Positions 1 through 5,909 are shown, counted from the first letter of the stretch. The stretch: 6,168 nt of DNA from Hyphomicrobiaceae bacterium (GCA_021775715.1 JAJFHI010000419.1:1-6168), one strand, 5' to 3'. Made by a program: numbers and translations. Notes: a model not told the origin generated them from the letters alone.

Positions 1-2
1 AA

Positions 3-152
3 ATTGGGTCCGACGATCTTAATGCAATTAGGCAGTTGGCTAAGCAGATCCACGATTCGATCCCACCGGTCCTCTTAGAGAAACTTGAAGACGTAAAATT
101 GGGCACAAAGGCCGGAAGAGTATTGGTGAGAAAAGCAAAAGAATCAGGTTGA
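3..152 (+). CDS. 3' end of an unidentified gene (partial)
   Basis: One frame stays open from the left edge to a TGA at 150-152, while the other two plus frames meet stops early. It gives 49 residues with a mixed hydrophobic and charged helical look (for example LAKQIHDSIPPVLLEKLED) and a basic end, RKAKESG. I do not recognise the family and cannot see the start. The stretch is about 45% G+C by hand count, with codons such as AAT, TTA and GTA. This is clearly more A+T-rich than lepA in this window, which may mark a different origin or simply a less constrained gene. A bidirectional terminator about 120 bases downstream fits this being a real gene end. The call rests on the open frame and the terminator alone. 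Confidence 0.5.
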   Translation: MGSDDLNAIRQLAKQIHDSIPPVLLEKLEDVKLGTKAGRVLVRKAKESG

Positions 153-271
153 GTGGGGACCTCTGCGTGCGCCGACACAACTATTTCCACGTTGGGCCAG
201 AAGCCAAAATTATTTTTTTTAAGCTGCCACCCCTACAGCACGTCTGAATGGCAATCTTCTCAAACTATCCC

Positions 272-308
272 AAAAAAAAGGCCCCGCGATTTACGGGGCC
301 TGTTTTTT
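272..308. terminator. Bidirectional rho-independent terminator
   Basis: A perfect 7-base-pair G+C-rich stem, GGCCCCG (280-286) with CGGGGCC (294-300), closes a 7-base loop. Eight A's precede it (272-279) and TGTTTTTT follows it (301-308). The A-tract reads as a T-tract on the minus strand, so the element can stop transcription from both sides. It lies between two convergent genes: the partial plus-strand gene ending at 152 and the minus-strand repeat-protein gene ending at 358. Confidence 0.9.
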
Positions 309-357
309 GTCTCGCGGTTCATGAAGCGATGCGGTAGCGCAACCTTATCGCTACCTA

Positions 358-1611
358 CTATCCTTCAAGTTCTTTAATGCGCTTGTCCTGGGCGATCACG
401 TGTAGCGTCAGCTCTTCCACCTTCTGCAAGAGCTTCATCGAAAGCTCCGTCATGGCGACACCATTGCGTTGCATGTCTTTGGCTGGTGCCACATCCGGCA
501 GGTGTCGGTTGGTGGCGATAAAGCTTTCGACGTCTGACAGTGGTGCCAGCTGGTAGTCGTCGGCGAACACGAAGTCAGCACCCGTTGCGGCCTTGCCGTT
601 GACGACGATCTCGCCCGTGCCGCCGATAATCTCAACGGTGGTTTTGCCGGTTGCATCGTTGGCGCGGATGTTGCCGTTGTGGGCTTCCAGTTCAATGCGC
701 GTCGTCCCACTCGACGTATTCATCATGATGTCGCCGTCGTGACCGGCGCCACCCAGCGTCACGTTGCCTTCGCCACCATCGATGTGGATCGTCTGGCCGC
801 CGTGCTCGTCGACAAGCAGGATGTCGCCTTCCGCACCGTTGCCACCGAGCGTGATGTTACCGTCACCACCATCAAGATGGATCGTTTGCTTGCCCGTCAT
901 GTGCAGCAGTGTGATGTCGCCAACCGACCCCGAGCCGCCAAGCGTCATGTTGGCATCGCCGCCGTCGATGTGGATGCGCGAGCGACCACGACCGTCAGTC
1001 AGCGTGATGTCGCCACCTGCTCCACCGCCGCCACCGAGGATGAGATTACCTTCGCCACCATCGAGTGCCACGGTTTGCTTGCCGCGATAGTCGAGCAGCG
1101 TGATGTCGCCCTGTGAGCCGCCGCCACCAAGCGTGATGTTGCCTTCGCCACCGTCGATGTGCACGGTCTGCTTGCCGCGCTCGTTGATCATGGCTAGGTC
1201 ACCTTCGGCCTTGTTGCCGCCGAGGGTAATGTTGGCATCGCCACCGTCAATGTGGACCGTCTGCTGGCCGTATCCGTTGCAGGCGAGGATGTCGCCCTGG
1301 GCGCCGCCACCGCCGATCGAGAAGTTGGCTTCGCCACCGTCAATATGTAGCGTCTGCTGGCCGAGTGTATTCAACAATGCGATGTCGCCTTGCGAACCAA
1401 AGCCACCGGCTGTGTAGTTGCTAGCTCCGCCATCGATAAGGACGCAGACATTGCCGTCGGCATTGCGCAGATGAAGCGTCCCGTTGGCTCCGCTGCCGCC
1501 AGCGGCAATGTCGCCCTTGCTGTGTTGGGACTTGCTGACTGCCTTGCGCGGTGCTGCGGCTTTCTTCTTTGTCGCTGGACGTTTTTTGGTTGCTCGCGTT
1601 GCTTTGGCCAT
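358..1611 (-). CDS. Glycine-rich 31-residue tandem-repeat protein with basic N-terminal tail and coiled-coil C-terminal module
   Basis: This encodes a 417-residue protein of unknown function. Residues 1-32 are rich in Lys, Arg and Ala, with 12 basic and no acidic residues (KKRPATKKKAAAPRKA). They resemble histone-H1-like tails, and I see no signal peptide. Residues 44-292 are eight head-to-tail units of 31 residues, one of them 32. Each unit has a 20-residue part like GDIxLLxxxGKQTIHIDGG(D/E) followed by an 11-residue part like GNITLGGxGAE. An 11-residue half-unit precedes the array (33-43) and degenerate units follow it (293-343). The regular strand-turn pattern suggests a beta-solenoid; this is inference. 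Residues 345-417 carry a module (FVFADDYQLAPLSDVESFI, then NRHLPDVAPAKDM) ending in a heptad-like helix, KLLQKVEELTLHVIAQDKRI. I know this module from the C-termini of many Bacteroidetes and tail-fibre-like proteins. The start is supported by GAGGA nine bases upstream (1621-1625). Alternatives include a phage-derived fibre or a cytoplasmic scaffold; the role is open. Confidence 0.9.
   Translation of the reverse strand: MAKATRATKKRPATKKKAAAPRKAVSKSQHSKGDIAAGGSGANGTLHLRNADGNVCVLIDGGASNYTAGGFGSQGDIALLNTLGQQTLHIDGGEANFSIGGGGAQGDILACNGYGQQTVHIDGGDANITLGGNKAEGDLAMINERGKQTVHIDGGEGNITLGGGGSQGDITLLDYRGKQTVALDGGEGNLILGGGGGAGGDITLTDGRGRSRIHIDGGDANMTLGGSGSVGDITLLHMTGKQTIHLDGGDGNITLGGNGAEGDILLVDEHGGQTIHIDGGEGNVTLGGAGHDGDIMMNTSSGTTRIELEAHNGNIRANDATGKTTVEIIGGTGEIVVNGKAATGADFVFADDYQLAPLSDVESFIATNRHLPDVAPAKDMQRNGVAMTELSMKLLQKVEELTLHVIAQDKRIKELEG
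736..1482 (-). repeat. Eight tandem 93-base coding repeats (one of 96 bases)
   Basis: These bases encode residues 44-292 of the repeat protein. Units begin at residues 44, 75, 106, 137, 168, 200, 231 and 262. Seven are 31 codons long. The unit at 168-199 (bases 1015-1110) has one extra glycine codon within a run of Gly codons, as expected from replication slippage. The most constant positions are the GDI opening, the central Gly, the IDGG core and the GN(I/V)TLGG segment. The copies are recognisably related at the DNA level but not identical, so the array is not a very recent duplication. Confidence 0.93.
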
Positions 1612-1651
1612 GTCGTCGTGTCCTCATTCTGTGTCAAACGTGATGCCCTGC

Positions 1652-1668
1652 TCAGCGACCGTCGCTGA
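1652..1668. promoter_or_regulatory. 17-base palindrome upstream of the repeat-protein gene (operator candidate)
   Basis: TCAGCGAC (1652-1659) and GTCGCTGA (1661-1668) are perfect reverse complements around a single central base. The site lies 41-57 bases upstream of the start codon of the minus-strand repeat-protein gene. With only one spacer base it cannot form a stable RNA hairpin without losing central pairs, so a dimeric DNA-binding protein is the more natural reading. No clear promoter hexamers could be assigned around it. Confidence 0.4.
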
Positions 1669-1805
1669 AGCCATCAAACGGCTGCTGGTTCCGATTGCTG
1701 CACAAAGTAAACGAAGCCTGTTGAAAGCGTCGGCCTTCTCGGGCGACTGGTTAACGCCGACTGGGCTGCTATTCTCGTCGCACGAATGCGTCCGGTAGAC
1801 TGCGC

Positions 1806-1834
1806 AAAAAGCTGAAACTCAGACAGCCATGTCT
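1806..1834 (-). terminator. Weak terminator candidate after the lytic transglycosylase gene
   Basis: Read on the minus strand downstream of the gene ending at 1867, a 5-base-pair stem (AGACA with TGTCT, 1821-1834) and an overlapping GCTG/CAGC stem (1811-1827) come just before five T's (complement of A's at 1806-1810). The stems are short and mutually exclusive. Termination here is possible but would be weak, and some read-through into the repeat-protein gene cannot be excluded. Confidence 0.3.
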
Positions 1835-1866
1835 CGGTTTGAAGGCTCAATACACCTGTGAATGGC

Positions 1867-3108
1867 TCACGAGCCGCGGCGTAATTTGTTCAGCAATGCG
1901 GGCGTCGGATAGGAATCGGCTGGCAGACCCAGCTTAATCTGGACTTGCTTGACCGCCGCCCGGCTTTTCGCACCCAGTTTGCCATCAATCGCGCCGACAT
2001 CGTAGCCACGGCGCACCAAAAGTTTCTGCAATTGCTTATTCTGCTCATAGCTGAGCGCCCGCAGGTTCTTCGGACCACGCCGCATCTGTTTGGCACCGTC
2101 GATGCGCGTTGCCAGATAAGCCGCGGTCAGGCTGTAGGTGAACGACTGGTTCCACTTCAGATAAACGCGGAAATTGTCATAGGCGAGGAATGCCGGACCC
2201 TTGCGGCCCATCGGCAGAACAAGCGACGCTTTCAAGCCGTCCTGAATAAGCGGCGTACCACTGGCCTGACGCACGCCCCATTTCGCCCATTGCGCGCGCG
2301 TATGTCTGATGGCGAGATCCGCTTGGCTCCAGTCCATCTTGGATGGCACGCGCACTTCCTGGACCCACGGCTCACCCTGTTTCCAACCTAAGTGCTGAAG
2401 GTACTTTGCTGTCGAGCCGATGATATCACCGGTTGACTTGAACAGGTTAGCGCGGCCGTCACCGTCGTAGTCGATGGCGTGGTTGAGGTAATGCACCGGC
2501 ATCATCTGGGTCTGACCCAGTTCGCCGGCCCACGAGCCAATCATGTCGTTGGGCCTGAGATCACCACGATCAATGACACGCAGCGCCGCCATGAACTGCT
2601 CGCGGAACATTTCACCACGGCGACAATCATAGGCAAGTGTCGCCAGCGACCGGAGCACTGACAATTTACCCATGCCAGTGCCGAAATCACTTTCCAACGC
2701 CCAGTAAGCAGTGATGACCGGGGCTGGCACACCATAATCCCGCTCAGCCCTATCAAAGATGCGCTTGTATTTTTTTATCCGTTTGCGACCAGCTCGTTGA
2801 CGGCTGGTGGTCGCGAGCTTGTCAGAGAACTGCAGAAAGCTCTGCGCGAAAAAAGACTGGCGGCGATCGCGCCGGATAATGCGACGGTCGTAGGTCAGAC
2901 CGCTCAGGGCCTGTTTGATCGTGCGACTGGTGATGCCGGAGGTACGGGCTTCTCGGCGGAACTCTTTGAGCCAGGTGCTAAATTTCCCGGTGTTCTGGCA
3001 CGCTGCCTCGGCGGTGACCGGAGCTGAAATTATGACGGCCGTGCCGATTAAAACCGCCAGACCCGACGTGATCCTGCGGGCCATCCCCCGAAACTGCCGT
3101 GCTTGCAT
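1867..3108 (-). CDS. Secreted lytic murein transglycosylase, MltB (SLT_2) family, with peptidoglycan-binding domain
   Basis: The enzyme cleaves the MurNAc-GlcNAc bond of peptidoglycan non-hydrolytically, leaving 1,6-anhydroMurNAc ends, and should act in the periplasm. The N-terminus is a signal peptide: basic residues, a hydrophobic stretch at about 15-32, then a probable cut after TAEA (residue 35). Residues about 38-340 form the catalytic domain. The motif YWALESDFG (135-143) holds the presumed catalytic Glu139. AGELGQTQMMP (194-204) matches the family's active-site segment. DYDGDGRANL (213-222) matches the EF-hand-like calcium loop known from E. coli Slt35/MltB. Residues about 354-410 are a PG_binding_1 domain (RRGYDVGAIDGKLGAKSRAAV). 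The E. coli enzyme lacks this domain, but it is common in alphaproteobacterial relatives. The cysteine after the signal peptide has Glu at -3, so a lipoprotein anchor is unlikely. GAGGA six bases upstream (3115-3119) supports this start over the Met at residue 9. The nearest gene downstream is the repeat protein, 255 bases away. Confidence 0.95.
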   Translation of the reverse strand: MQARQFRGMARRITSGLAVLIGTAVIISAPVTAEAACQNTGKFSTWLKEFRREARTSGITSRTIKQALSGLTYDRRIIRRDRRQSFFAQSFLQFSDKLATTSRQRAGRKRIKKYKRIFDRAERDYGVPAPVITAYWALESDFGTGMGKLSVLRSLATLAYDCRRGEMFREQFMAALRVIDRGDLRPNDMIGSWAGELGQTQMMPVHYLNHAIDYDGDGRANLFKSTGDIIGSTAKYLQHLGWKQGEPWVQEVRVPSKMDWSQADLAIRHTRAQWAKWGVRQASGTPLIQDGLKASLVLPMGRKGPAFLAYDNFRVYLKWNQSFTYSLTAAYLATRIDGAKQMRRGPKNLRALSYEQNKQLQKLLVRRGYDVGAIDGKLGAKSRAAVKQVQIKLGLPADSYPTPALLNKLRRGS

Positions 3109-3549
3109 TTCCCGTCCTCATATATCGTGCACCCAACTTCTTCCTAACATCGACGGGAGGGCATGGCTCCGTCAACAGCCAAGCTGATATAGGCTTGACG
3201 CGCCCGAGCCCAACTGTGGCCGAGATCGGACTAAATTTGATGCGCGACCGAGGTTGTAGGCGCCATCTGGGCTGACCTACATCACCCAATAGCGCCGAGG
3301 GTATGATCTCGACCGGAAGGGCCTACCCGATCATTTGCGAGATGACCAAAGGGCCCGCGCCAGCCGCGAGCGGCTTGATAATGGGCTCCCGCGCCATCCA
3401 GAGGCGGCTTGGCTACCGTTTTAAAAGAATCCGGCGCCCGTCATCCGAAGGGCCGCGACCTGACCGTCCGGGGCAGGTGCCGGAGGACATGTTCAAGCGT
3501 GGCGTTGGCGCCTCTTTCCGCCAGCGTCCGGCAGTGGTAATGAGCGCTC
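3109..3549. other. Divergent intergenic region between the transglycosylase gene and lepA
   Basis: This region must carry promoters for both flanking genes. For the minus-strand transglycosylase gene, a weak candidate is TTGGGC (3208-3213) and TATATC (3186-3191) with 16 bases between, which would give a leader of about 70 bases. It matches consensus only moderately. No convincing lepA promoter was found. An inverted repeat TGTAGG/CCTACA (3255-3260 and 3276-3281) could form a hairpin. An 84-codon plus frame (3303-3557) runs into the lepA start; it has no well-spaced ribosome-binding site and resembles nothing I know, so I do not call it a gene. No tRNA or SRP-RNA-like sequence was seen. Confidence 0.6.
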
Positions 3550-3551
3550 AT
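3540..3551. promoter_or_regulatory. 12-base perfect palindrome covering the lepA start codon
   Basis: ATGAGCGCTCAT is its own reverse complement, and its last two bases are the first two of the lepA ATG (3550-3552). The only Shine-Dalgarno-like bases before lepA, GAG at 3542-3544, lie inside it. A protein site or a short self-pairing structure here could affect initiation. Chance is also possible for a 12-base palindrome. Confidence 0.25.
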
Positions 3552-5352
3552 GACTGAGACATCACACATCCGAAATTTCTCGATTATCGCCCACATCGAC
3601 CATGGCAAGTCGACGCTGTCTGATCGGCTGATCCAGCTTTGCGGCAACGTTACAAACCGGGAGATGAAGGAGCAGATCCTCGATTCCATGGACATCGAGC
3701 GCGAGCGTGGCATCACGATCAAGGCCCAGACCGTCCGGCTGGATTATCACCACAAGGACGGCATTGTGTATCAGCTCAACCTGATGGACACGCCGGGCCA
3801 CGTTGACTTTGCCTATGAGGTCTCACGGTCGCTGGCGGCTTGCGAGGGCGCTATCCTTGTGGTCGATGCCTCTCAGGGCGTGGAAGCCCAGACGCTTGCC
3901 AACGTCTACACCGCACTCGAAAACGAACTCGAAATTTTGCCCGTTCTTAACAAAGTCGACCTGCCCGCCGCCGACACAGATCGCGTTAAAGAACAGATCG
4001 AAGACGTGATTGGCATTGATGCCTCTGACGCCGTGCCGATTTCCGCCAAGACTGGCTTGAACGTTGAAGCCGTTTTGGAAGCTATTGTCGAACGCCTGCC
4101 TCCGCCCAAAGGTGACCGCAACAAACCACTGAAGGCCATGTTGGTCGACAGCTACTACGACTCCTATCTCGGAGTCGTAGTTCTGGTGCGCGTCATAGAA
4201 GGCGTCATGAAAAAGGGCCAGAAGATCAGACTGATCTCAACCGGCACCACGCACCTCGTCGAGCGCGTTGGTTGTTTTCGGCCAAAGCAAGACATCCTCG
4301 AAGACATTGGTCCGGGCGAAATAGGCTTCTTTACAGCGGCAATAAAGGAAGTCGCTGATACACGTGTCGGCGACACAATTGTTGATGAGAAGAACACAAC
4401 AGCTGAACCGCTGCCAGGCTTTAAACCAGCCCAACCCGTTGTCTTCTGCGGCTTGTTTCCCATTGACGCCGCCGACTTTGAAGACTTGCGCGAGGCCATG
4501 GGCCGGTTGCGGTTAAACGATGCCAGTTTCTCGTTTGAAACTGAAAGTTCAGCGGCGCTTGGCTTCGGCTTTCGCTGCGGTTTCCTCGGCCTCCTACACC
4601 TCGAGATCATTACCGAGCGTCTTGAACGCGAGTTCAACCTCGACCTGATCACGACAGCGCCGAGCGTCGTTTATCATATCTACATGACCGACGGCACGTT
4701 GATCGAAATGCACAACCCCGCCGATATGCCGGACCCGGTCAAGATCGACCATATGGAAGAGCCCTGGATTGAAGCAACAATCCTGGTGCCGGACGAGTAC
4801 CTTGGCGCGGTGTTGAAGCTTTGCCAGGACCGTCGTGGTCGCCAGAAAACACTGACCTATGCGGGCACACGCGCCATGCTGATTTACGAACTGCCGCTGA
4901 ACGAGGTGGTGTTCGACTTCTACGACAAACTGAAGTCTATCAGCCGCGGATATGCGTCGTTTGATTATCACATGATCGGTTATGAAACCGAGGACCTCGT
5001 CAAAATGTCGATCATGGTCAACGCCGAACCAGTCGATGCCCTGTCGATCATCGTCCACCGCTCACGCTCCGAAAGCCGCGGAAGGCAGATGTGCGAAAAG
5101 CTTAAAGACCTCATTCCGCAGCATATGTTCGTCATTCCAGTTCAAGCCGCCATCGGCGGTCGAATTATTGCGCGTGAAACCATCCGGGCGATGCGCAAGG
5201 ACGTGACAGCCAAATGCTACGGTGGTGACATCTCCCGGAAGCGCAAACTGTTAGACAAGCAGAAGGCGGGTAAGAAGAAGATGCGCCAGTTCGGCAAAGT
5301 CGACATTCCGCAAACGGCCTTCATCGCCGCCCTTAAGATGGAAGACAAATAG
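3550..5352 (+). CDS. lepA: Elongation factor 4 (LepA), ribosome-dependent translational GTPase
   Basis: LepA/EF4 binds the ribosome and hydrolyses GTP. Back-translocation, a role in 30S assembly or initiation, and recovery of stalled ribosomes under stress have been proposed for it. The 600-residue length is typical. The GTPase motifs are all present: G1 AHIDHGKS (14-21), switch I RERGITIK (51-58), G3 DTPGH (80-84), G4 NKVD (134-137) and G5 SAK (165-167). Domain II starts near DSYYDSYLGVVVL (200-212). The EF-G-like domains III and V follow, including GFRCGFLGLLHLEI (340-353). The EF4-specific C-terminal domain is marked by AKCYGGDISRKRKLL (554-568) and KKKMRQFGKVDIPQ (575-588). The start matches the family beginning (SHIRNFSIIAHIDHG). 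The ribosome-binding site is weak (GAG at 3542-3544). No lepB follows, unlike in E. coli. The sequence is intact with no missing key residue. Confidence 0.99.
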   Translation: MTETSHIRNFSIIAHIDHGKSTLSDRLIQLCGNVTNREMKEQILDSMDIERERGITIKAQTVRLDYHHKDGIVYQLNLMDTPGHVDFAYEVSRSLAACEGAILVVDASQGVEAQTLANVYTALENELEILPVLNKVDLPAADTDRVKEQIEDVIGIDASDAVPISAKTGLNVEAVLEAIVERLPPPKGDRNKPLKAMLVDSYYDSYLGVVVLVRVIEGVMKKGQKIRLISTGTTHLVERVGCFRPKQDILEDIGPGEIGFFTAAIKEVADTRVGDTIVDEKNTTAEPLPGFKPAQPVVFCGLFPIDAADFEDLREAMGRLRLNDASFSFETESSAALGFGFRCGFLGLLHLEIITERLEREFNLDLITTAPSVVYHIYMTDGTLIEMHNPADMPDPVKIDHMEEPWIEATILVPDEYLGAVLKLCQDRRGRQKTLTYAGTRAMLIYELPLNEVVFDFYDKLKSISRGYASFDYHMIGYETEDLVKMSIMVNAEPVDALSIIVHRSRSESRGRQMCEKLKDLIPQHMFVIPVQAAIGGRIIARETIRAMRKDVTAKCYGGDISRKRKLLDKQKAGKKKMRQFGKVDIPQTAFIAALKMEDK

Positions 5353-5447
5353 TGCCTGCATAACTGAAGGCGCCTACTGGCGACCGTCCGGCGTCGGAGC
5401 GCCATGTCGCTATGACGTCGTAACCAAGAGATCTAGGCCATTGTGAA

Positions 5448-5476
5448 TTGTCTCAAAATGCTTTCTCGAGTATATC
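5448..5476 (+). promoter_or_regulatory. Sigma70-like promoter candidate for cspA
   Basis: TTGTCT (5448-5453) and TATATC (5471-5476) each match four of six consensus bases and are separated by exactly 17 bases. Transcription starting near 5483 would leave a leader of about 220 bases before the cspA ATG. Long structured leaders are known for cold-shock genes in other bacteria, which makes the placement attractive. No experimental support is visible in the sequence. Confidence 0.35.
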
Positions 5477-5692
5477 ACAAACAACCTTGAAAAGGCCCCG
5501 AGAGGCCAGCAAAATGGCGTTTTCTTGCAGCCTCCAGCCTTGCGTTTCGAGGCCCAAAGGTCCATATAGACGCGGTCGAACACGCCTTGGTCTACTCTAA
5601 CACGGCCCTATCACGCCTACTTTAGAAGTCTCCAAAGCGCGATTTGAAGACCCGCTGACATGTTGTCGGAGGGAAATATCCGCCAATGCTTT

Positions 5693-5697
5693 GGAGG
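5693..5697 (+). promoter_or_regulatory. Ribosome-binding site that fixes the cspA start
   Basis: GGAGG lies five bases before the ATG at 5703. An in-frame TTG at 5691 overlaps this site and would add four residues, but it cannot use this ribosome-binding site. The ATG is therefore the better start. Confidence 0.85.
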
Positions 5698-5702
5698 CAA
5701 AA

Positions 5703-5909
5703 ATGGCAAACGGTACCGTGAAATGGTTTAACGGCCAGAAAGGCTATGGCTTTATTGAGCCGGAAGAAGGTGGCAACGACGTCTTCGTTCATATTTCTGC
5801 AGTTGAGCGCGCGGGTCTGACTTCTTTGGCCGAAGGTCAGAAGGTTGAATTCGAAACGGAAAAAGGCCGCAATGGTAAGATCGCTGCGATCGACCTGCGT
5901 CCGCTTTAG
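5703..5909 (+). CDS. cspA: Cold-shock protein, CspA family
   Basis: This 68-residue single-domain OB-fold protein binds single-stranded RNA and DNA in the cytoplasm. It is expected to melt RNA structure, as CspA-type RNA chaperones do. The N-terminus (MANGTVKWFN) and the two nucleic-acid-binding motifs, RNP1-like KGYGFI (13-18) and RNP2-like VFVHI (27-31), are intact, with the aromatic residues Trp8, Phe9, Tyr15, Phe17, Phe28 and His30 in place. The HISAVERAGL segment is typical of alphaproteobacteria. The start was chosen from the GGAGG five bases upstream. The gene has a long upstream spacer with a promoter candidate, which could allow temperature-dependent control through its leader. A strong hairpin follows before infA. 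Bacteria often carry several csp paralogues, so the symbol names the family and not a proven cold-induced member. Confidence 0.97.
   Translation: MANGTVKWFNGQKGYGFIEPEEGGNDVFVHISAVERAGLTSLAEGQKVEFETEKGRNGKIAAIDLRPL

Larger units (their letters stand above)
5353..5702. other. Intergenic region between lepA and cspA, probably including a long cold-shock leader
   Basis: No convincing gene was found. Just after the lepA stop, GGCGC (5369-5373) and GCGCC (5399-5403), with CGAC/GTCG inside, could form a hairpin, but no T-tract follows, so it is not a standard intrinsic terminator. A sigma70-like promoter candidate lies at 5448-5476. Downstream of it, an ATG at 5514 preceded by AGAGG (5501-5505) opens a 28-codon frame to a TAA at 5600. 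I do not recognise the peptide. Close to cspA, CGGA (5667-5670) and TCCG (5679-5682) could pair across a purine-rich loop. Another ATG, at 5686, opens an 11-codon frame overlapping the cspA start. Confidence 0.6.

Noticed and set aside
153..377. Plus-strand open frame starting with GTG directly after the partial gene's stop and in the same frame
   Set aside because: It runs through the bidirectional terminator and into the end of the convergent gene, has no ribosome-binding site, and gives a low-complexity, unfamiliar peptide. Stop-codon read-through was considered but nothing supports it.
679..1417. Several long open frames on the plus strand opposite the repeat-protein gene
   Set aside because: They are shadows of the array. 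Its 93-base period is a multiple of three and it is G+C-rich, so all frames repeat in step and stops are rare. They lack ribosome-binding sites, and the minus-strand reading gives the coherent protein.
736..1482. RTX-type calcium-binding repeats, suggested by GGDGN and TLGG strings
   Set aside because: RTX repeats have a nine-residue period with an Asp at the sixth position (GGxGxD). Here that position is Ile or Val, the period is 31, and no type I secretion genes are visible.
1630..1636. A perfect TTGACA on the minus strand just before the repeat-protein gene
   Set aside because: It lies about 20 bases from the start codon. A -10 element at normal spacing would overlap the start codon and shows no match to consensus.
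2785..2815. Inverted repeat GCGACCAGC / GCTGGTGGTCGC next to a T-rich tract inside the transglycosylase gene
   Set aside because: On the minus strand, the direction of transcription, the hairpin is followed by A's and not T's. The segment is coding (lysine- and arginine-rich residues), so it is not a terminator.
3109..3549. A possible structured RNA such as SRP RNA or a tRNA in the G+C-rich spacer
   Set aside because: The conserved SRP-RNA core and the tRNA T-arm pattern were looked for and not found. Only short, unconnected inverted repeats are present.
5691..5702. TTG at 5691 as the start of the cold-shock gene
   Set aside because: It overlaps the GGAGG that correctly serves the ATG at 5703, and it would add four residues not typical of the family.
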